Below, piece by piece: positions 25,933 to 35,124 of a DNA stretch of 40,790 nucleotides. The notes below the pieces were generated by a model, which made no database searches, was not told where the DNA came from, and saw only the letters and a list, made by a program, of their open reading frames with translations. The position numbers and the translations under genes are program-made. Positions within the stretch are counted from its first letter, which is position 1, and each line of letters begins with the position of its first letter. This DNA comes from Hydrogenophaga sp. (lineage in GTDB: Bacteria > Pseudomonadota > Gammaproteobacteria > Burkholderiales > Burkholderiaceae_C): assembly GCA_018993155.1 (NCBI GenBank), contig JAGKSX010000027.1, positions 1 through 40,790 on the forward strand, in the 5' to 3' direction.

Positions 25933-26991
25933 TCACGGCATATTGATCCGCGACAGCCGGGAACGCGCCGAGACGCGCGAGACATCTGCCTGCGACGGCT
26001 GGTCGCGCCCACGGCCCTCGCCCCCCTGGGCCTGGCGGAGCTCGATGGGCACCGTTTGTTCCAGGGACGTGGCGCGGCAGAGCCGCCCGCCCTCCCACAG
26101 GAGATAGGGTGTCAGTTCACATGCGTCCAGCAAGGCCACGAAGCCGTAAAGGTTCGAGCAGTGCAGCTTGTACAAGGCCAGGAAAAAAGAATCCAGGGCC
26201 ACCTGGACACCACGAATGCCGGCGGAGACACGAGCGCCTTCCTGGATGTTCTCGTTGACCTCGAATCGCGCATGCTTGCTGGTGCGTGCCGTGAGGCTTC
26301 TGACCCACAGGGCCAGGGCGTCGGTCACGGCAAACACCAGCGTACGGGCGGCGCCTTGCACGAGCACATCGGGACCCGACGGCTGCGGCAGGAGGTCGTA
26401 CAGAAAGGCCCCCAGCATGTCGCCGCCCACCGTGGCACCCGTGGCAATGCCGAGCTGACCCCATTGCCGGCCTTTCGAAGCCTCTTCCAGCGAAACGGCG
26501 TGCATCCCGATCGAGCGTTGGCACGCAGGCCACAGCAGATCCCGCAACATCCAGCGGATCGACTGTTGAACCAGCCTGTTGGCCATCTCACTGGCAAACC
26601 TTTGCCAGTAGCTCAGATCGGCGGGGTTTCGGTCATAGAGCTCTTCGACTTTCACGGCGACCACATAACCGACGAAATAGCCCACCGCATTGGCCAACGC
26701 GTTGACACCGGCGTCGAAGAAGGCCCGGCCCACTTCGCTGGTCCGTCCACCGCCCGGCAGCCCCTCGGCTTTCAGACGTTTCAGCGTCCCGTCGAACCCG
26801 GCCAGCGTGGACAAGGCCTCCTTCTGATCCCACGTCTGCGCTTCCAGAGAGCGCAGCGAAACCACTGGGTTCACGATCGGATCGTGGAACTCGGGCAAAC
26901 CGTATCCAGCATGGGTTTTCAGATCGCCAAAGGCGGCGTCGTGAATCGCATTCAATTGGTCAAAGCTCGTGATATCGGGATGGAAGTTCAT
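25933..26991 (-). CDS. Unrecognised 352-residue protein of lower GC content
   Basis: I do not recognise a family. The ATG at 26991 starts MNFHPDITSFDQLNAIHDAAFG; upstream the frame is open but is the shadow of the ROK gene. Features seen: an N-terminal acidic/amphipathic part, a hydrophobic helix near residues 100-122 (ANAVGYFVGYVVAVKV), a Trp/Arg-rich region (WQRFA, WMLRDLLWPACQ), a Gly-rich hydrophobic stretch (ATGATVGGDMLGAFLYDLL, about 185-205), an aliphatic segment near 270-300, and a polar Gln/Arg-rich tail. No signal peptide is seen. Base composition is lower than its neighbours (one 60-base line at 26641 counts 57% GC; one in xdhB at 25141 counts 78%), which with its isolated, opposite-strand position suggests later acquisition. 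It could be membrane-active, but that is only a guess. Confidence 0.72.
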   Translation of the reverse strand: MNFHPDITSFDQLNAIHDAAFGDLKTHAGYGLPEFHDPIVNPVVSLRSLEAQTWDQKEALSTLAGFDGTLKRLKAEGLPGGGRTSEVGRAFFDAGVNALANAVGYFVGYVVAVKVEELYDRNPADLSYWQRFASEMANRLVQQSIRWMLRDLLWPACQRSIGMHAVSLEEASKGRQWGQLGIATGATVGGDMLGAFLYDLLPQPSGPDVLVQGAARTLVFAVTDALALWVRSLTARTSKHARFEVNENIQEGARVSAGIRGVQVALDSFFLALYKLHCSNLYGFVALLDACELTPYLLWEGGRLCRATSLEQTVPIELRQAQGGEGRGRDQPSQADVSRVSARSRLSRINMP

Positions 26992-27088
26992 GGTGGATGG
27001 GGTTGTTGGACAAGGCCATGTCCGACGCCCATGGCGAGCGACGACCGGCTCGACATTGAGTGAGACCTGCGGCAAGACTGTTCTTTGA

Positions 27089-27136
27089 TTGACCCAATTT
27101 GGACCGAACTTAGATCTTGTCGGGTCGAATTCGACC
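27089..27136 (+). promoter_or_regulatory. Sigma-70-like promoter and palindromic operator of the ROK gene
   Basis: TTGACC (27089-27094) and TAGATC (27111-27116), 16 bases apart, match five and four of six consensus positions. The perfect 14-bp palindrome GGTCGAATTCGACC (27123-27136) lies where transcription would begin, the usual place for a repressor. It is 59 bases before the ROK gene's GTG start. Autorepression is inferred; the whole leader (27117-27195) is otherwise without clear features. Confidence 0.55.
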
Positions 27137-27195
27137 GAATAGCATGCGTCTCCAGTGCCGCGCCCGACGACGGCACACCAACGGAGACAAGCAAC

Positions 27196-28392
27196 GTGAA
27201 CTGGAAAGGCCTGAAAACCGGTGAGCGCACCGTGCTGGACCACGTGTTCTGGGCCAGCGGCATCTCGCGCGACGCCCTGGCCGCCGCCGCCTCGTTTTCC
27301 AAGACCCGCGCCAACGCCGCGGTCGCCGATCTGCTCGAACAAGGCCTGCTGGAGCAGACCGGCGAGCAGGTGCCCACCGGCGGGCGCCGCGCCGACACCC
27401 TGCGCCTGAGCCGCAGCCTGGGCGTGCTGATCGGCGTGGCCGTGGGCGCCACCGGACTGGAGGTCGGCATCCTCAGCCCCGACCTGGCCGTGATGGCCCA
27501 CCACAGCGAACCGGCCGACGTGCACGACGGCCCCGGCCCGGTGCTCTCGCGCATCCGCGTGCTCATGCACGAGCTGCTGGCGCGCTGCGGCGTGGCGCCG
27601 CGCCAGGTGATCGGCATCGGCATCGGCCTGCCCGGCCCGGTGGATTTCGACAGCGGCCAGCTGGTGAGCCCACCCTTGATGCCGCTGTGGGACGGGTACT
27701 CCATTCGCGACGACCTCGCCGCCGACTTCAGCGCCCCCGTGTTCGTGGACAACGACGTCAACGTGATGGCCCTGGGCGAGCTCTGGCGCATGCAGCGCAG
27801 CCTCTCGAACTTCCTGGTAGTGAAGGTCGGCACCGGCGTGGGCTGCGGCATCGTCTGCCAGGGCCAGGTCTACCGCGGCGCCAACGGCTCGGCCGGCGAC
27901 GTGGGCCACATCTGCGTGGTGCCCGACGGCCCGCGCTGCCATTGCGGCAACCTGGGCTGTGTGGAGGCGATGGCCGCCGGGCCCGCGATCGCGCGCATGG
28001 CCACCGAAGCGGCCCAGGCCGGCCAGAGCCCGCTGCTCGCGCGCCGGCTGGCCGAGCGCGGCGCGCTGCGCCTGCAGGACGTGGCCGAGGCCAGCCGCGC
28101 AGGCGACATGGCGGCCAACCAGGTGGTGCAGCGCTCCGGCGCGCTGGTGGGGCAGATGCTCGCGTCGGTGGTGAACTTCTTCAACCCCTCGCACGTGTTC
28201 ATCGGCGGCGGCGTCACGCGCGTGGGGCCGCTGTTCCTGGCCGCCGTGCGCCAGAGCGTGTACCACCGCTCGCTCGCGCTCTCCACCCGGCACCTGGAGA
28301 TCCAGTACACGCCGTTGGGTGAGCGCGCCGGGCTCATTGGCGCGGGCGTGCTGGCCATGCAGGAAAGCCTGCGACAGATGGAGCTGGCGTGA
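27196..28392 (+). CDS. ROK-family transcriptional regulator
   Basis: A 398-residue regulator with a winged-helix N-terminus (about 8-65; SFSKTRANAAVADLLEQGLL) and a sugar-kinase-like ROK domain. The ROK zinc motif CHCGNLGCVE and the GIGIGLPGPVD, VDNDVNVMALGE and NGSAGDVGHI motifs are clear. Proteins of this kind repress sugar genes until a sugar binds. Start: GTG at 27196 with GGAGAC eight bases upstream; the earlier ATG at 27085 lies ahead of the promoter. It overlaps the next gene by one base (TGATG), so it is the first gene of the sugar operon it probably controls. The palindrome at 27123-27136 is its candidate operator. Confidence 0.92.
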   Translation: MNWKGLKTGERTVLDHVFWASGISRDALAAAASFSKTRANAAVADLLEQGLLEQTGEQVPTGGRRADTLRLSRSLGVLIGVAVGATGLEVGILSPDLAVMAHHSEPADVHDGPGPVLSRIRVLMHELLARCGVAPRQVIGIGIGLPGPVDFDSGQLVSPPLMPLWDGYSIRDDLAADFSAPVFVDNDVNVMALGELWRMQRSLSNFLVVKVGTGVGCGIVCQGQVYRGANGSAGDVGHICVVPDGPRCHCGNLGCVEAMAAGPAIARMATEAAQAGQSPLLARRLAERGALRLQDVAEASRAGDMAANQVVQRSGALVGQMLASVVNFFNPSHVFIGGGVTRVGPLFLAAVRQSVYHRSLALSTRHLEIQYTPLGERAGLIGAGVLAMQESLRQMELA

Positions 28393-29894
28393 TGGCCGCC
28401 ACCGGCGTGCGCATCGAGCTGCGCGGCATCGTCAAGCGCTTCGGCCCGGTGCAGGTGCTGCACGGCGTGGACCTGGCCTTCGAGCCCGGCCGCGTCTACG
28501 GCCTGCTGGGCGAGAACGGCGCGGGCAAGTCCACCCTTATGAAGATCCTCGCGGGCTACGAACGGCCCAGCGAAGGCACGCTGCAGGTGAACGGCCGCGC
28601 GGTGCGCTTCGACGGCCCGCGCGCGGCCGAGGCCGAAGGCATCGTGCTGATCCACCAGGAGTTCAACCTGGCCGAAGACCTCACGGTGGCGCAGAACATC
28701 TTCCTGGGCCACGAGAAAAAGCGGCGCGGCCTCTGGCTCGACGACGGCGCCATGCGCGCCACCACGCGCCGCGTGCTCGACGACGTGGGTCTGAGCAAGG
28801 TGCACCCCGACACCCGCGTGCGCGACCTCATCGTGGCCGAGCGCCAGCTGGTGGAGATCGCCAAGGCGCTGTCGCGCCACGCGCGCGTGCTCATCATGGA
28901 CGAGCCCACCGCCACGCTCACGCCGGGCGAGACCGGCCGGCTGTTCGGCCTGGTCGCGCGCCTGCAGGCCGAAGGCGTGACCATCGTCTTCATCTCGCAC
29001 AAGCTCGACGAGGTGGAGCGCATCACCGAGGAAGTGATCGTGATGCGCGACGGTCGCCTGGTGGCGCAGCAGGCCACGGCCACGCTCACGCGCGCGCAGA
29101 TGGCGAACCTGATGGTGGGCCGCGAACTCGCCGACCTCTACCCGCCGCGCGCCGAGGTGCCGGCCGACGCGCCGGTGCTGCTCTCGGTGCGCGCCCTGAG
29201 CGTGCCCGGCTGGGCGCAGGACGTGAGCTTCGAGGTGCGCGCGGGCGAGGTGTTCGGCTTCGCCGGCCTGGTGGGCGCGGGGCGCACCGAACTCTTCGAA
29301 GGCCTGCTGGGCCTGCGCGAGCGCAGCGCGCAGGCGGTGCAGGTGGCCGGGCGCGAGCTGCTGCCGCGCTCGCCGCGCGAGGCGGCCGACGCCGGCCTGA
29401 CCTACCTGAGCGAAGACCGCAAGGGCCGCGGCCTGCACGTGCGCTTCGGCCTGCGCGAGAACCTCACGCTGATGGCGCTGCAGAAGCACGCCCGCCCCTG
29501 GCTGCAGCCCGCGAGCGAGACCGCCGCGCTGGCGCAGGCGGTGCGCGATTTCGGCATCCGCACCGGCTCGCTGGACGTGCCGGCCGGCTCGCTCTCGGGC
29601 GGCAACCAGCAGAAGCTCGCACTGGCCAAGGTGCTGCACCCGGACCCGCGCGTGGTGGTGCTCGACGAGCCCACGCGCGGCGTGGACATCGGCGCCAAGC
29701 GCGACATCTACGCCCTCATCCAGCGCCTGGCCGCCAGCGGCCGCGCGGTGGTCGTGATCTCGTCCGAGCTCATGGAACTCATCGGCCTGTGCCACCGCGT
29801 CGCGGTGATGCGCTCGGGCCGCCTGCAGGCCACGCTCTCGGCCGCCGACCTCAACGAACAGGAGCTCATCGCCCATGCCACAGGAACGCACTGA
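28392..29894 (+). CDS. Sugar ABC transporter ATP-binding protein (RbsA/MglA-like)
   Basis: A 500-residue double-NBD ATPase of the CUT2 sugar importer class. NBD1: Walker [10 protein letters not shown] (about 38-46), Q-loop LIHQEFNL, degenerate signature ([13 protein letters not shown]), Walker [17 protein letters not shown]2: deviant Walker [10 protein letters not shown], signature LSGGNQQK, Walker [15 protein letters not shown]. This one-good-signature pattern is usual for RbsA. Start is the ATG at 28392, overlapping the ROK stop; the codon before it is an in-frame GTG. It overlaps the permease gene by 20 bases. It powers the transporter of the sugar that the downstream isomerase and dehydrogenase presumably act on. 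Confidence 0.94.
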   Translation: MAATGVRIELRGIVKRFGPVQVLHGVDLAFEPGRVYGLLGENGAGKSTLMKILAGYERPSEGTLQVNGRAVRFDGPRAAEAEGIVLIHQEFNLAEDLTVAQNIFLGHEKKRRGLWLDDGAMRATTRRVLDDVGLSKVHPDTRVRDLIVAERQLVEIAKALSRHARVLIMDEPTATLTPGETGRLFGLVARLQAEGVTIVFISHKLDEVERITEEVIVMRDGRLVAQQATATLTRAQMANLMVGRELADLYPPRAEVPADAPVLLSVRALSVPGWAQDVSFEVRAGEVFGFAGLVGAGRTELFEGLLGLRERSAQAVQVAGRELLPRSPREAADAGLTYLSEDRKGRGLHVRFGLRENLTLMALQKHARPWLQPASETAALAQAVRDFGIRTGSLDVPAGSLSGGNQQKLALAKVLHPDPRVVVLDEPTRGVDIGAKRDIYALIQRLAASGRAVVVISSELMELIGLCHRVAVMRSGRLQATLSAADLNEQELIAHATGTH

Positions 29895-30879
29895 CGCCAC
29901 CCCGGCACCGCCCCCGGCCGCCGGCCGCGCCTGGCGCCTGCCCACCCTGGGCCCGCTGCTCGGCCTGGTGCTGCTGTGCATCGCCGGCACGCTGCTCAAC
30001 CGCGAGTTCGCCACGGTGGACAACGCCATGAACGTGCTCACGCGCACCGCCTTCATCGGCATCATCGCCGTGGGCATGTGCTTCGTGATCATCTCGGGCG
30101 GCATCGACCTCTCGGTGGGCTCCATGGCCGCGCTGATCGCGGGCGTGGTGATCCTGCTCATGAACAGGATCGCCCCGCTGGGCTGGCCGCCGGTGGCGGT
30201 GGTGATGGTGGGCATGGCCGCCGCCGTGCTGCTGGGCGCGCTGTTCGGCCTGGCGCACGGCCTGCTCATCACGCGCGGGCGCATCGAGCCCTTCATCGTC
30301 ACGCTGGGCACGCTGGGCATCTTCCGCGCCTACCTCACCTACTTCGCCGACGGCGGCGCGCTCGCGCTCGACAACGCGCTGGCCGACGCCTACGGCCCGG
30401 TGTACTACGGCAGCCTGCTGGGTGTGCCCATCCCGGTGTGGATCTTCGCGCTGGTCGCTTTCGCGGGCGCCCTGCTGCTCAACCGCACCGCCTACGGCCG
30501 CTACGTGCAGGCGATCGGCTCCAACGAGCAGGTGGCGCGCTACGCCGCGGTGGACGTGGACCGCATCAAGGTGCTCACCTACACCCTGCTCGGTGTGTGC
30601 GTGGGCATCGCCACGCTGCTCTACGTGCCGCGCCTGGGCTCGGCCTCGCCCACCACCGGCCTGCTGTGGGAGCTCGAAGCCATCGCGGCCGTGATCGTGG
30701 GCGGCACCGCGCTGCGCGGCGGCGCCGGCAGCATCGGCGGCACCGTGATCGGCGCCATCCTGCTCTCGGTCATCAGCAACATCCTCAACCTCACCAGCAT
30801 CATCAGCGTGTACCTCAACGCGGCGGTGCAGGGCTTCGTGATCATCGCCGTCGCATTCATGCAGCGGCGGCGTCCCTGA
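29875..30879 (+). CDS. Sugar ABC transporter permease (RbsC-like)
   Basis: A 334-residue inner-membrane permease of the CUT2 class with about eight to ten spans. The pattern [18 protein letters not shown] (about 77-94), [27 protein letters not shown] (about 128-150), and [18 protein letters not shown] (near 280) are RbsC/MglC hallmarks. Its 5' end overlaps the ATPase gene by 20 bases, so translation is coupled. The polar N-terminal 20 residues rich in Pro and Ala are likely cytoplasmic. The next gene, for the binding protein, follows after 54 bases, a common order (ATPase-permease-binding protein). Confidence 0.94.
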   Translation: MPQERTDATPAPPPAAGRAWRLPTLGPLLGLVLLCIAGTLLNREFATVDNAMNVLTRTAFIGIIAVGMCFVIISGGIDLSVGSMAALIAGVVILLMNRIAPLGWPPVAVVMVGMAAAVLLGALFGLAHGLLITRGRIEPFIVTLGTLGIFRAYLTYFADGGALALDNALADAYGPVYYGSLLGVPIPVWIFALVAFAGALLLNRTAYGRYVQAIGSNEQVARYAAVDVDRIKVLTYTLLGVCVGIATLLYVPRLGSASPTTGLLWELEAIAAVIVGGTALRGGAGSIGGTVIGAILLSVISNILNLTSIISVYLNAAVQGFVIIAVAFMQRRRP

Positions 30880-30933
30880 AGGCACGCCATGCCTTCTTTC
30901 TTTCCCTGTCATCAACACATCAAGGAGACAAGC

Positions 30934-31896
30934 ATGAAGTACCGTTCCCGTCTGCTCGCGCTGGCCGCCCTGGCCGCGCTGGGCATGGCCAGCCCGCTGC
31001 TGGCGCAGGCCCAGAACAAGGTGAACCTGGGCGTGGCCATCCCGGCCGCCACCCACAGCTTCGCCGCCGGCCTGGTGTACTGGGCCAACGAAGCCAAGAA
31101 AGAACTGGAGAAGGACCCCGACATCAAGGTCACGATCAAGACCGCCAGCGGCGCGCCCGAACAGGCCAACCAGCTGCAGGACCTGGTCACCGCGACCAAG
31201 ATCGACTCGCTCGTGATCCTGCCCTTCGAGTCCGCCGCGCTGACACGACCGGTGCAACAGGTCAAGGCCAAGGGCGTGTACGTGACGGTGGTGGATCGCG
31301 GCCTCACCGACACCAGCGCGCAGGACGCCTACGTCTCGGGCGACAACACCGCCTTCGGCAAGGTGCCGGCCGAGTACCTGGCCAAGGCGCTCAACGGCAA
31401 GGGCAACATCGTGGCGCTGCGCGGCATCCCCACCACCATCGACAACGAGCGCATGGACGCCTTCAACGCGGTGATGAAGAACCACCCTGGCATCAAGGTG
31501 CTGGACGCCAAACACGGCAACTGGAACCGCGACGACGCCTTCAAGGTGATGCAGGACTTCCTCACCCGCTTCAAGGAGATCGACGCCGTGTGGGCGGCCG
31601 ACGACGACATGGCCTTCGGCGTGCTGCGCGCGATCGAGCAGGCCAAGCGCAAGGACATCAAGATCGTCTTCGGCGGCGCCGGTGCCAAAGCCATGGTCAA
31701 GACCTTGATGGACGGCAGCAACCCGCTGATCCAGGCCAACGTGTCCTACTCGCCCAAGTTCCTTTATGACGCCATCAAGATGACCGCGCTGGCGCGCAAG
31801 AAGGGCGAGAAGCTGCCAGCCTCGACCATCGTGCCTTCGGTGCTGATCACCAAGGCGAACGCCAAGGACTTCTACTTCCCTGATTCACCGTTCTAG
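30934..31896 (+). CDS. Sugar ABC transporter periplasmic binding protein (RbsB-like)
   Basis: A 320-residue periplasmic sugar-binding protein (Peripla_BP_4 family). A signal peptide (about 1-26, cleaved at AQA-QNKV) is followed by the two-lobe fold: [30 protein letters not shown] at the N-terminus, [13 protein letters not shown] and the VVDRGLTD segment. The start at 30934 (MKYRSR) is set by AAGGAGAC upstream; the frame opens at 30889. The sugar cannot be read. It is followed after nine bases by repeat copy C, then by the isomerase. The gene is rich in Lys codons, as expected for an abundant exported protein. Confidence 0.93.
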   Translation: MKYRSRLLALAALAALGMASPLLAQAQNKVNLGVAIPAATHSFAAGLVYWANEAKKELEKDPDIKVTIKTASGAPEQANQLQDLVTATKIDSLVILPFESAALTRPVQQVKAKGVYVTVVDRGLTDTSAQDAYVSGDNTAFGKVPAEYLAKALNGKGNIVALRGIPTTIDNERMDAFNAVMKNHPGIKVLDAKHGNWNRDDAFKVMQDFLTRFKEIDAVWAADDDMAFGVLRAIEQAKRKDIKIVFGGAGAKAMVKTLMDGSNPLIQANVSYSPKFLYDAIKMTALARKKGEKLPASTIVPSVLITKANAKDFYFPDSPF

Positions 31897-31900
31897 AGAG

Positions 31901-32002
31901 CACCCCCCGCGGCGCTTCGCGCCACCCCCCTTGAAGGGGGGCGACACCTGGGACCGGCAAAGCCGGATCCTCGGTGTCTCTGGGTGATGCCCTTCGCTGG
32001 CG
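31901..32002 (+). repeat. Post-stop structured repeat, copy C
   Basis: It begins four bases after the binding-protein stop. Order along the transcript: CACCCCCCGC, GGCGCTTCGCGCC, the hairpin CCCCCCTTGAAGGGGGG (31924-31941), CGACACCTGGG, the dyad CCGGCAAAGCCGG (31954-31966), then GTGTCTCTGGGTGATGCCCTTCGC. The last part matches copy A best. The GCGCTTCGCGC stem matches copy A with few changes. Orientation relative to transcription is the same as in A and B. Confidence 0.75.
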
Positions 32003-32029
32003 GATCGCTTTGGCTTTTGGAGTATTCCC

Positions 32030-33097
32030 ATGAAAACCATCCAGGGACCCGGGATCTTCCTGGCCCAGTTCATCAGCAAGGCCGCGCCGTTCGACACGCT
32101 CGACGGCCTGGCCGGCTGGGCCGCCTCGCTGGGCTACAAGGGGGTGCAGATCCCCACCAGCGATGCGGCCATCTTCGATCTCGAACGCGCCGCGACCAGC
32201 GACACCTATTGCGACGAGGTGAAGGGCCGGCTCGCCGCGCACGGCCAGCAGATCACCGAACTCTCGACCCACCTGCAGGGCCAGCTGCTGTGCGTGCACC
32301 CCGCCTACGACCTGCAGTTCGACGCCTTCGCCGCGCCCCACGTGCGCGGCAAACCGGCCGCGCGAACCGCATGGGCGCATGAGCAACTGCTGCTGGCCGC
32401 GAAGGCCTCGCGGCGCCTGGGCCTGAAAGCCCACGCCAGCTTCTCGGGCGCGCTGGCCTGGCCCTACCTCTACCCCTGGCCGCAGCGCCCGCCGGGCCTG
32501 GTCGAAGCGGCGTTCGCGGAGCTCGCGAGGCGCTGGCGCCCGGTGCTCGACGCCTTCGATGAAGCCGGCGTGGACGTCTGCTACGAACTGCACCCCGGCG
32601 AAGACCTGCACGACGGCATCACCTTCGAGCGTTTTCTCGACGCCGTGGGCCAGCACCCGCGGGCGAACATCCTCTACGACCCGAGCCACTTCGTGCTGCA
32701 GCAGCTCGACCACCTGGCCTTCATCGACCACTACCACGAGCGCATCCGCGCCTTCCACGTGAAGGACGCCGAGTTCCGCCCCAACGGCAAGCAGGGCGTG
32801 TACGGCGGCTTCTCGAACTGGATCGACCGTGCCGGGCGCTTCCGCTCGCTCGGCGACGGCCAGGTGGACTTCAAGGCCATCTTCTCGAAGATGGCGCAAT
32901 ACGACTACGCCGGCTGGGCCGTGCTGGAGTGGGAGTGCTGCCTCAAGCACCCGGAAGACGGCGCGCGCGAAGGCGCGGCCTTCATCCGCGAGCACATCAT
33001 CCGCGTGGCCGACCGCGCCTTCGACGACTTCGCCGCCAGCGCGGGCGACCCCGCCACCCTGGCCGCCCTGCTGGGCCTGAACCGGGGCACACCATGA
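32030..33097 (+). CDS. Sugar phosphate isomerase/epimerase-type TIM barrel protein
   Basis: A 355-residue protein of the AP endonuclease 2/xylose isomerase-like TIM barrel family, whose members isomerise, epimerise or dehydrate sugars and inositols using a divalent metal. Candidate metal ligands: Glu in CYELHPGEDLHDG (about 187), Asp in LYDPSHF (about 220), His in FHVKDAEF (about 245) and Glu in LEWECCLKHPEDG (about 305). The barrel is preceded by FLAQF (about 10) and the GYKGVQIP strand. GGAGTATTCCC precedes the ATG at 32030. Its stop overlaps the oxidoreductase start by four bases (ATGA). Substrate is unknown; with the dehydrogenase it could act in an inositol- or 3-keto-glycoside-like route (inference). 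Confidence 0.9.
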   Translation: MKTIQGPGIFLAQFISKAAPFDTLDGLAGWAASLGYKGVQIPTSDAAIFDLERAATSDTYCDEVKGRLAAHGQQITELSTHLQGQLLCVHPAYDLQFDAFAAPHVRGKPAARTAWAHEQLLLAAKASRRLGLKAHASFSGALAWPYLYPWPQRPPGLVEAAFAELARRWRPVLDAFDEAGVDVCYELHPGEDLHDGITFERFLDAVGQHPRANILYDPSHFVLQQLDHLAFIDHYHERIRAFHVKDAEFRPNGKQGVYGGFSNWIDRAGRFRSLGDGQVDFKAIFSKMAQYDYAGWAVLEWECCLKHPEDGAREGAAFIREHIIRVADRAFDDFAASAGDPATLAALLGLNRGTP

Positions 33098-34221
33098 GCA
33101 CCGGCGAGCGCACCACGCGGCGCATCCGCCTGGGCATGGTGGGCGGTGGCGATGGCAGCTTCATCGGCGCGGCCCACCGCATCGCCGCGCGCCTCGACGA
33201 CCAGTTCGAGCTCGTGGCCGGCGCGCTCTCGTCCACACCCGAACGCGCGCACGCCAGCGCCGCGAACCTGCACATCGCGCCCGAGCGCAGCTACGCCGAC
33301 TACGCCGCCATGGCGCGGGCCGAGGCGCAGCGCGAGGACGGCATCGACGCCGTCGCCATCGTCACGCCCAACCACCTGCACGTGCCGGTGGCGCGCGCCT
33401 TCGCCGAACAAGGCATCCACGTCATCTGCGACAAGCCGCTGGCCACCTCGCTGGCCGAGGCAAAGGCCCTGGCGCAGGTGGTGCGCGAGCGCGGCCTGCT
33501 GTTCCTGCTCACCCACACCTACGCGGGCTACCCCATGGTGCGCCAGGCGCGCGAGATGGTGGCCGCCGGTGAACTCGGCGAGCTGCGCATCGTGCAGGTG
33601 GAGTACGCGCAGGACTGGCTGGGCGAGCCGGTCGAACGCCGGGGCAACAAGCAGGCCGAATGGCGCGCCGACCCGAAGCGCGCCGGACCGGCCGGTGCGC
33701 TGGGCGACATCGGCACCCACGCCTACCAATTGGCGCGCTACGTGAGCGGGCTGAGCGTGCAGGAGCTGTCGGCCGAGCTCACGAGCTTCGTGCCCGGCCG
33801 AACGCTGGACGACCACGTGCAGGCCATGCTGCGTTTCGAGGGCGGCGCGCGCGGCATGCTGTGGGCCAGCCAGGTCGCCAGCGGCGCCTGCAACGCGCTG
33901 CGCCTGCGCGTCTATGGCACGCGCGCCTCGCTGCATTTCGATCAGGAGCAGCCCGAGTTCCTGAGCTTCGCCCCGCAAGGCGGCCCGGTGCAGCAACTGC
34001 GCCGGGGCATGGCGCCGCAGGTCGGTGACAACCGCATCCCGGCCGGCCACCCCGAGGGCTACCTGGAGGCCTTCGCCACGCTGTACCGGGATTTCGCACG
34101 CGCCTGGCGCGGCGAAGCCATGTCGAACATGCCCGGCCTGCTCGACGGCCTGGACGGCATGGCCTTCATCGAGGCCGTGCTGAACAGCCACCGGCAGAAC
34201 GCACGCTGGGTGCGGCTCTAG
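33094..34221 (+). CDS. Gfo/Idh/MocA-family oxidoreductase
   Basis: A 375-residue NAD(P)-dependent sugar/inositol-type dehydrogenase. The Rossmann N-terminus reads [17 protein letters not shown] with a Gly-rich loop, followed by [10 protein letters not shown] and CDKPLATS (the family's EKP motif, here DKP). The C-terminal domain has [12 protein letters not shown], with the His expected at the catalytic centre. The start at 33094 lies in an ATGA overlap with the TIM barrel gene; upstream in-frame codons are the shadow of that gene. It is the last gene of the sugar operon and its stop shares a CTAG with the convergent DUF72 gene. The sugar oxidised is not known. Confidence 0.92.
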   Translation: MSTGERTTRRIRLGMVGGGDGSFIGAAHRIAARLDDQFELVAGALSSTPERAHASAANLHIAPERSYADYAAMARAEAQREDGIDAVAIVTPNHLHVPVARAFAEQGIHVICDKPLATSLAEAKALAQVVRERGLLFLLTHTYAGYPMVRQAREMVAAGELGELRIVQVEYAQDWLGEPVERRGNKQAEWRADPKRAGPAGALGDIGTHAYQLARYVSGLSVQELSAELTSFVPGRTLDDHVQAMLRFEGGARGMLWASQVASGACNALRLRVYGTRASLHFDQEQPEFLSFAPQGGPVQQLRRGMAPQVGDNRIPAGHPEGYLEAFATLYRDFARAWRGEAMSNMPGLLDGLDGMAFIEAVLNSHRQNARWVRL

Positions 34222-35030
34222 AGGCGTTCGATCAGCGCCATCGCGGCCGCCGGGGCGCGCTCCTTGGCGCCGCTGATGAAGTACATGAACACATCCCGCG
34301 CCTTGGCCTTCTTGCCGGCGCTTTCGACGCGGGGCACGTCGGCCGGCTCACCGCCCGCGGCCCAGGTCTTGGCGGCTTCGGCCCAGCGGTCCAGCGCCTT
34401 GGGCGCGTACCCCGTCTTCACCTTCGGGTCGGTTCGCATCAGGCGCGCGTAGACGAAGTCGCCGGTCACATCGGCGAACGAGGGGTAGTCGTCCGAATCG
34501 GTGAACACCGTGGCGCAGCGGTGCTTTCGCGCCAGCGCGAGGTAGGCCGGGTCCAGGAAGCTCGCATGCCGCACGTCCAGCGCGTGGCGCAGCGGCAGGC
34601 CGTCCACCTCGCTCGGCAGCAGCTTCAGGAAGGCCTCGAAATCCACCGGGTCGAACACCTTGGTCGGCGCGAACTGCCACACCAGCGGCCCGAGCTTGGG
34701 GCCGAGTTCGCTCAGGCCGCTGCCCACGAACCGTTCGATGGACTCGCCGGCCTCGGCCAGCACCCGGCGGTTGGTGGTGAAGCGGTTGGCCTTCAGGGAG
34801 AACACGAAGCCCTCGGGCGTCTCGTCGCGCCACTTGGCGAAGGTGGGCGGCTTGAAGGTGCTGTAGTAGGTGCCGTTGACCTCGATCGCGGTCAGCTTCG
34901 AGCTGGCGTAGGCCAGCTCCTTGCTGTGCGCCAGGCCCTTGGGGTAGAAGTTGTCGCGCCAGGGCTCGTAGGTCCAGCCGCCCACGCCCGACCGGATCGC
35001 GCCCGATGTTGCCTTCTTGCTGGTGGCCAT
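34218..35030 (-). CDS. DUF72 domain protein
   Basis: A 270-residue protein of the DUF72 (YecE-like) family, a TIM-barrel fold of unknown function. Typical elements: IRSGVGGWTYEPWRDNFYPKG at the start, AIEVNGTYYS, FSLKANRFTTNRR, LVWQFAPTKV and LDVRHASF. An AGGAGACGGC site precedes the ATG at 35030; the frame opens upstream to 35102 but lacks support. It is convergent with the oxidoreductase (four-base shared stop CTAG) and divergent from the catalase-like gene, 94 bases away. It is a single-gene unit with no clear link to its neighbours. The lack of recognised catalytic residues leaves the role open. Confidence 0.9.
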   Translation of the reverse strand: MATSKKATSGAIRSGVGGWTYEPWRDNFYPKGLAHSKELAYASSKLTAIEVNGTYYSTFKPPTFAKWRDETPEGFVFSLKANRFTTNRRVLAEAGESIERFVGSGLSELGPKLGPLVWQFAPTKVFDPVDFEAFLKLLPSEVDGLPLRHALDVRHASFLDPAYLALARKHRCATVFTDSDDYPSFADVTGDFVYARLMRTDPKVKTGYAPKALDRWAEAAKTWAAGGEPADVPRVESAGKKAKARDVFMYFISGAKERAPAAAMALIERL

Positions 35031-35124
35031 GCCGTCTCCTGCGGAAAAAACGTCTGCAACTCTACAAGAGGACCGGCGCGACAGGGCGATTTCCCTGGGC
35101 ACGCCATTTGCCCCAGTGGTGGGT

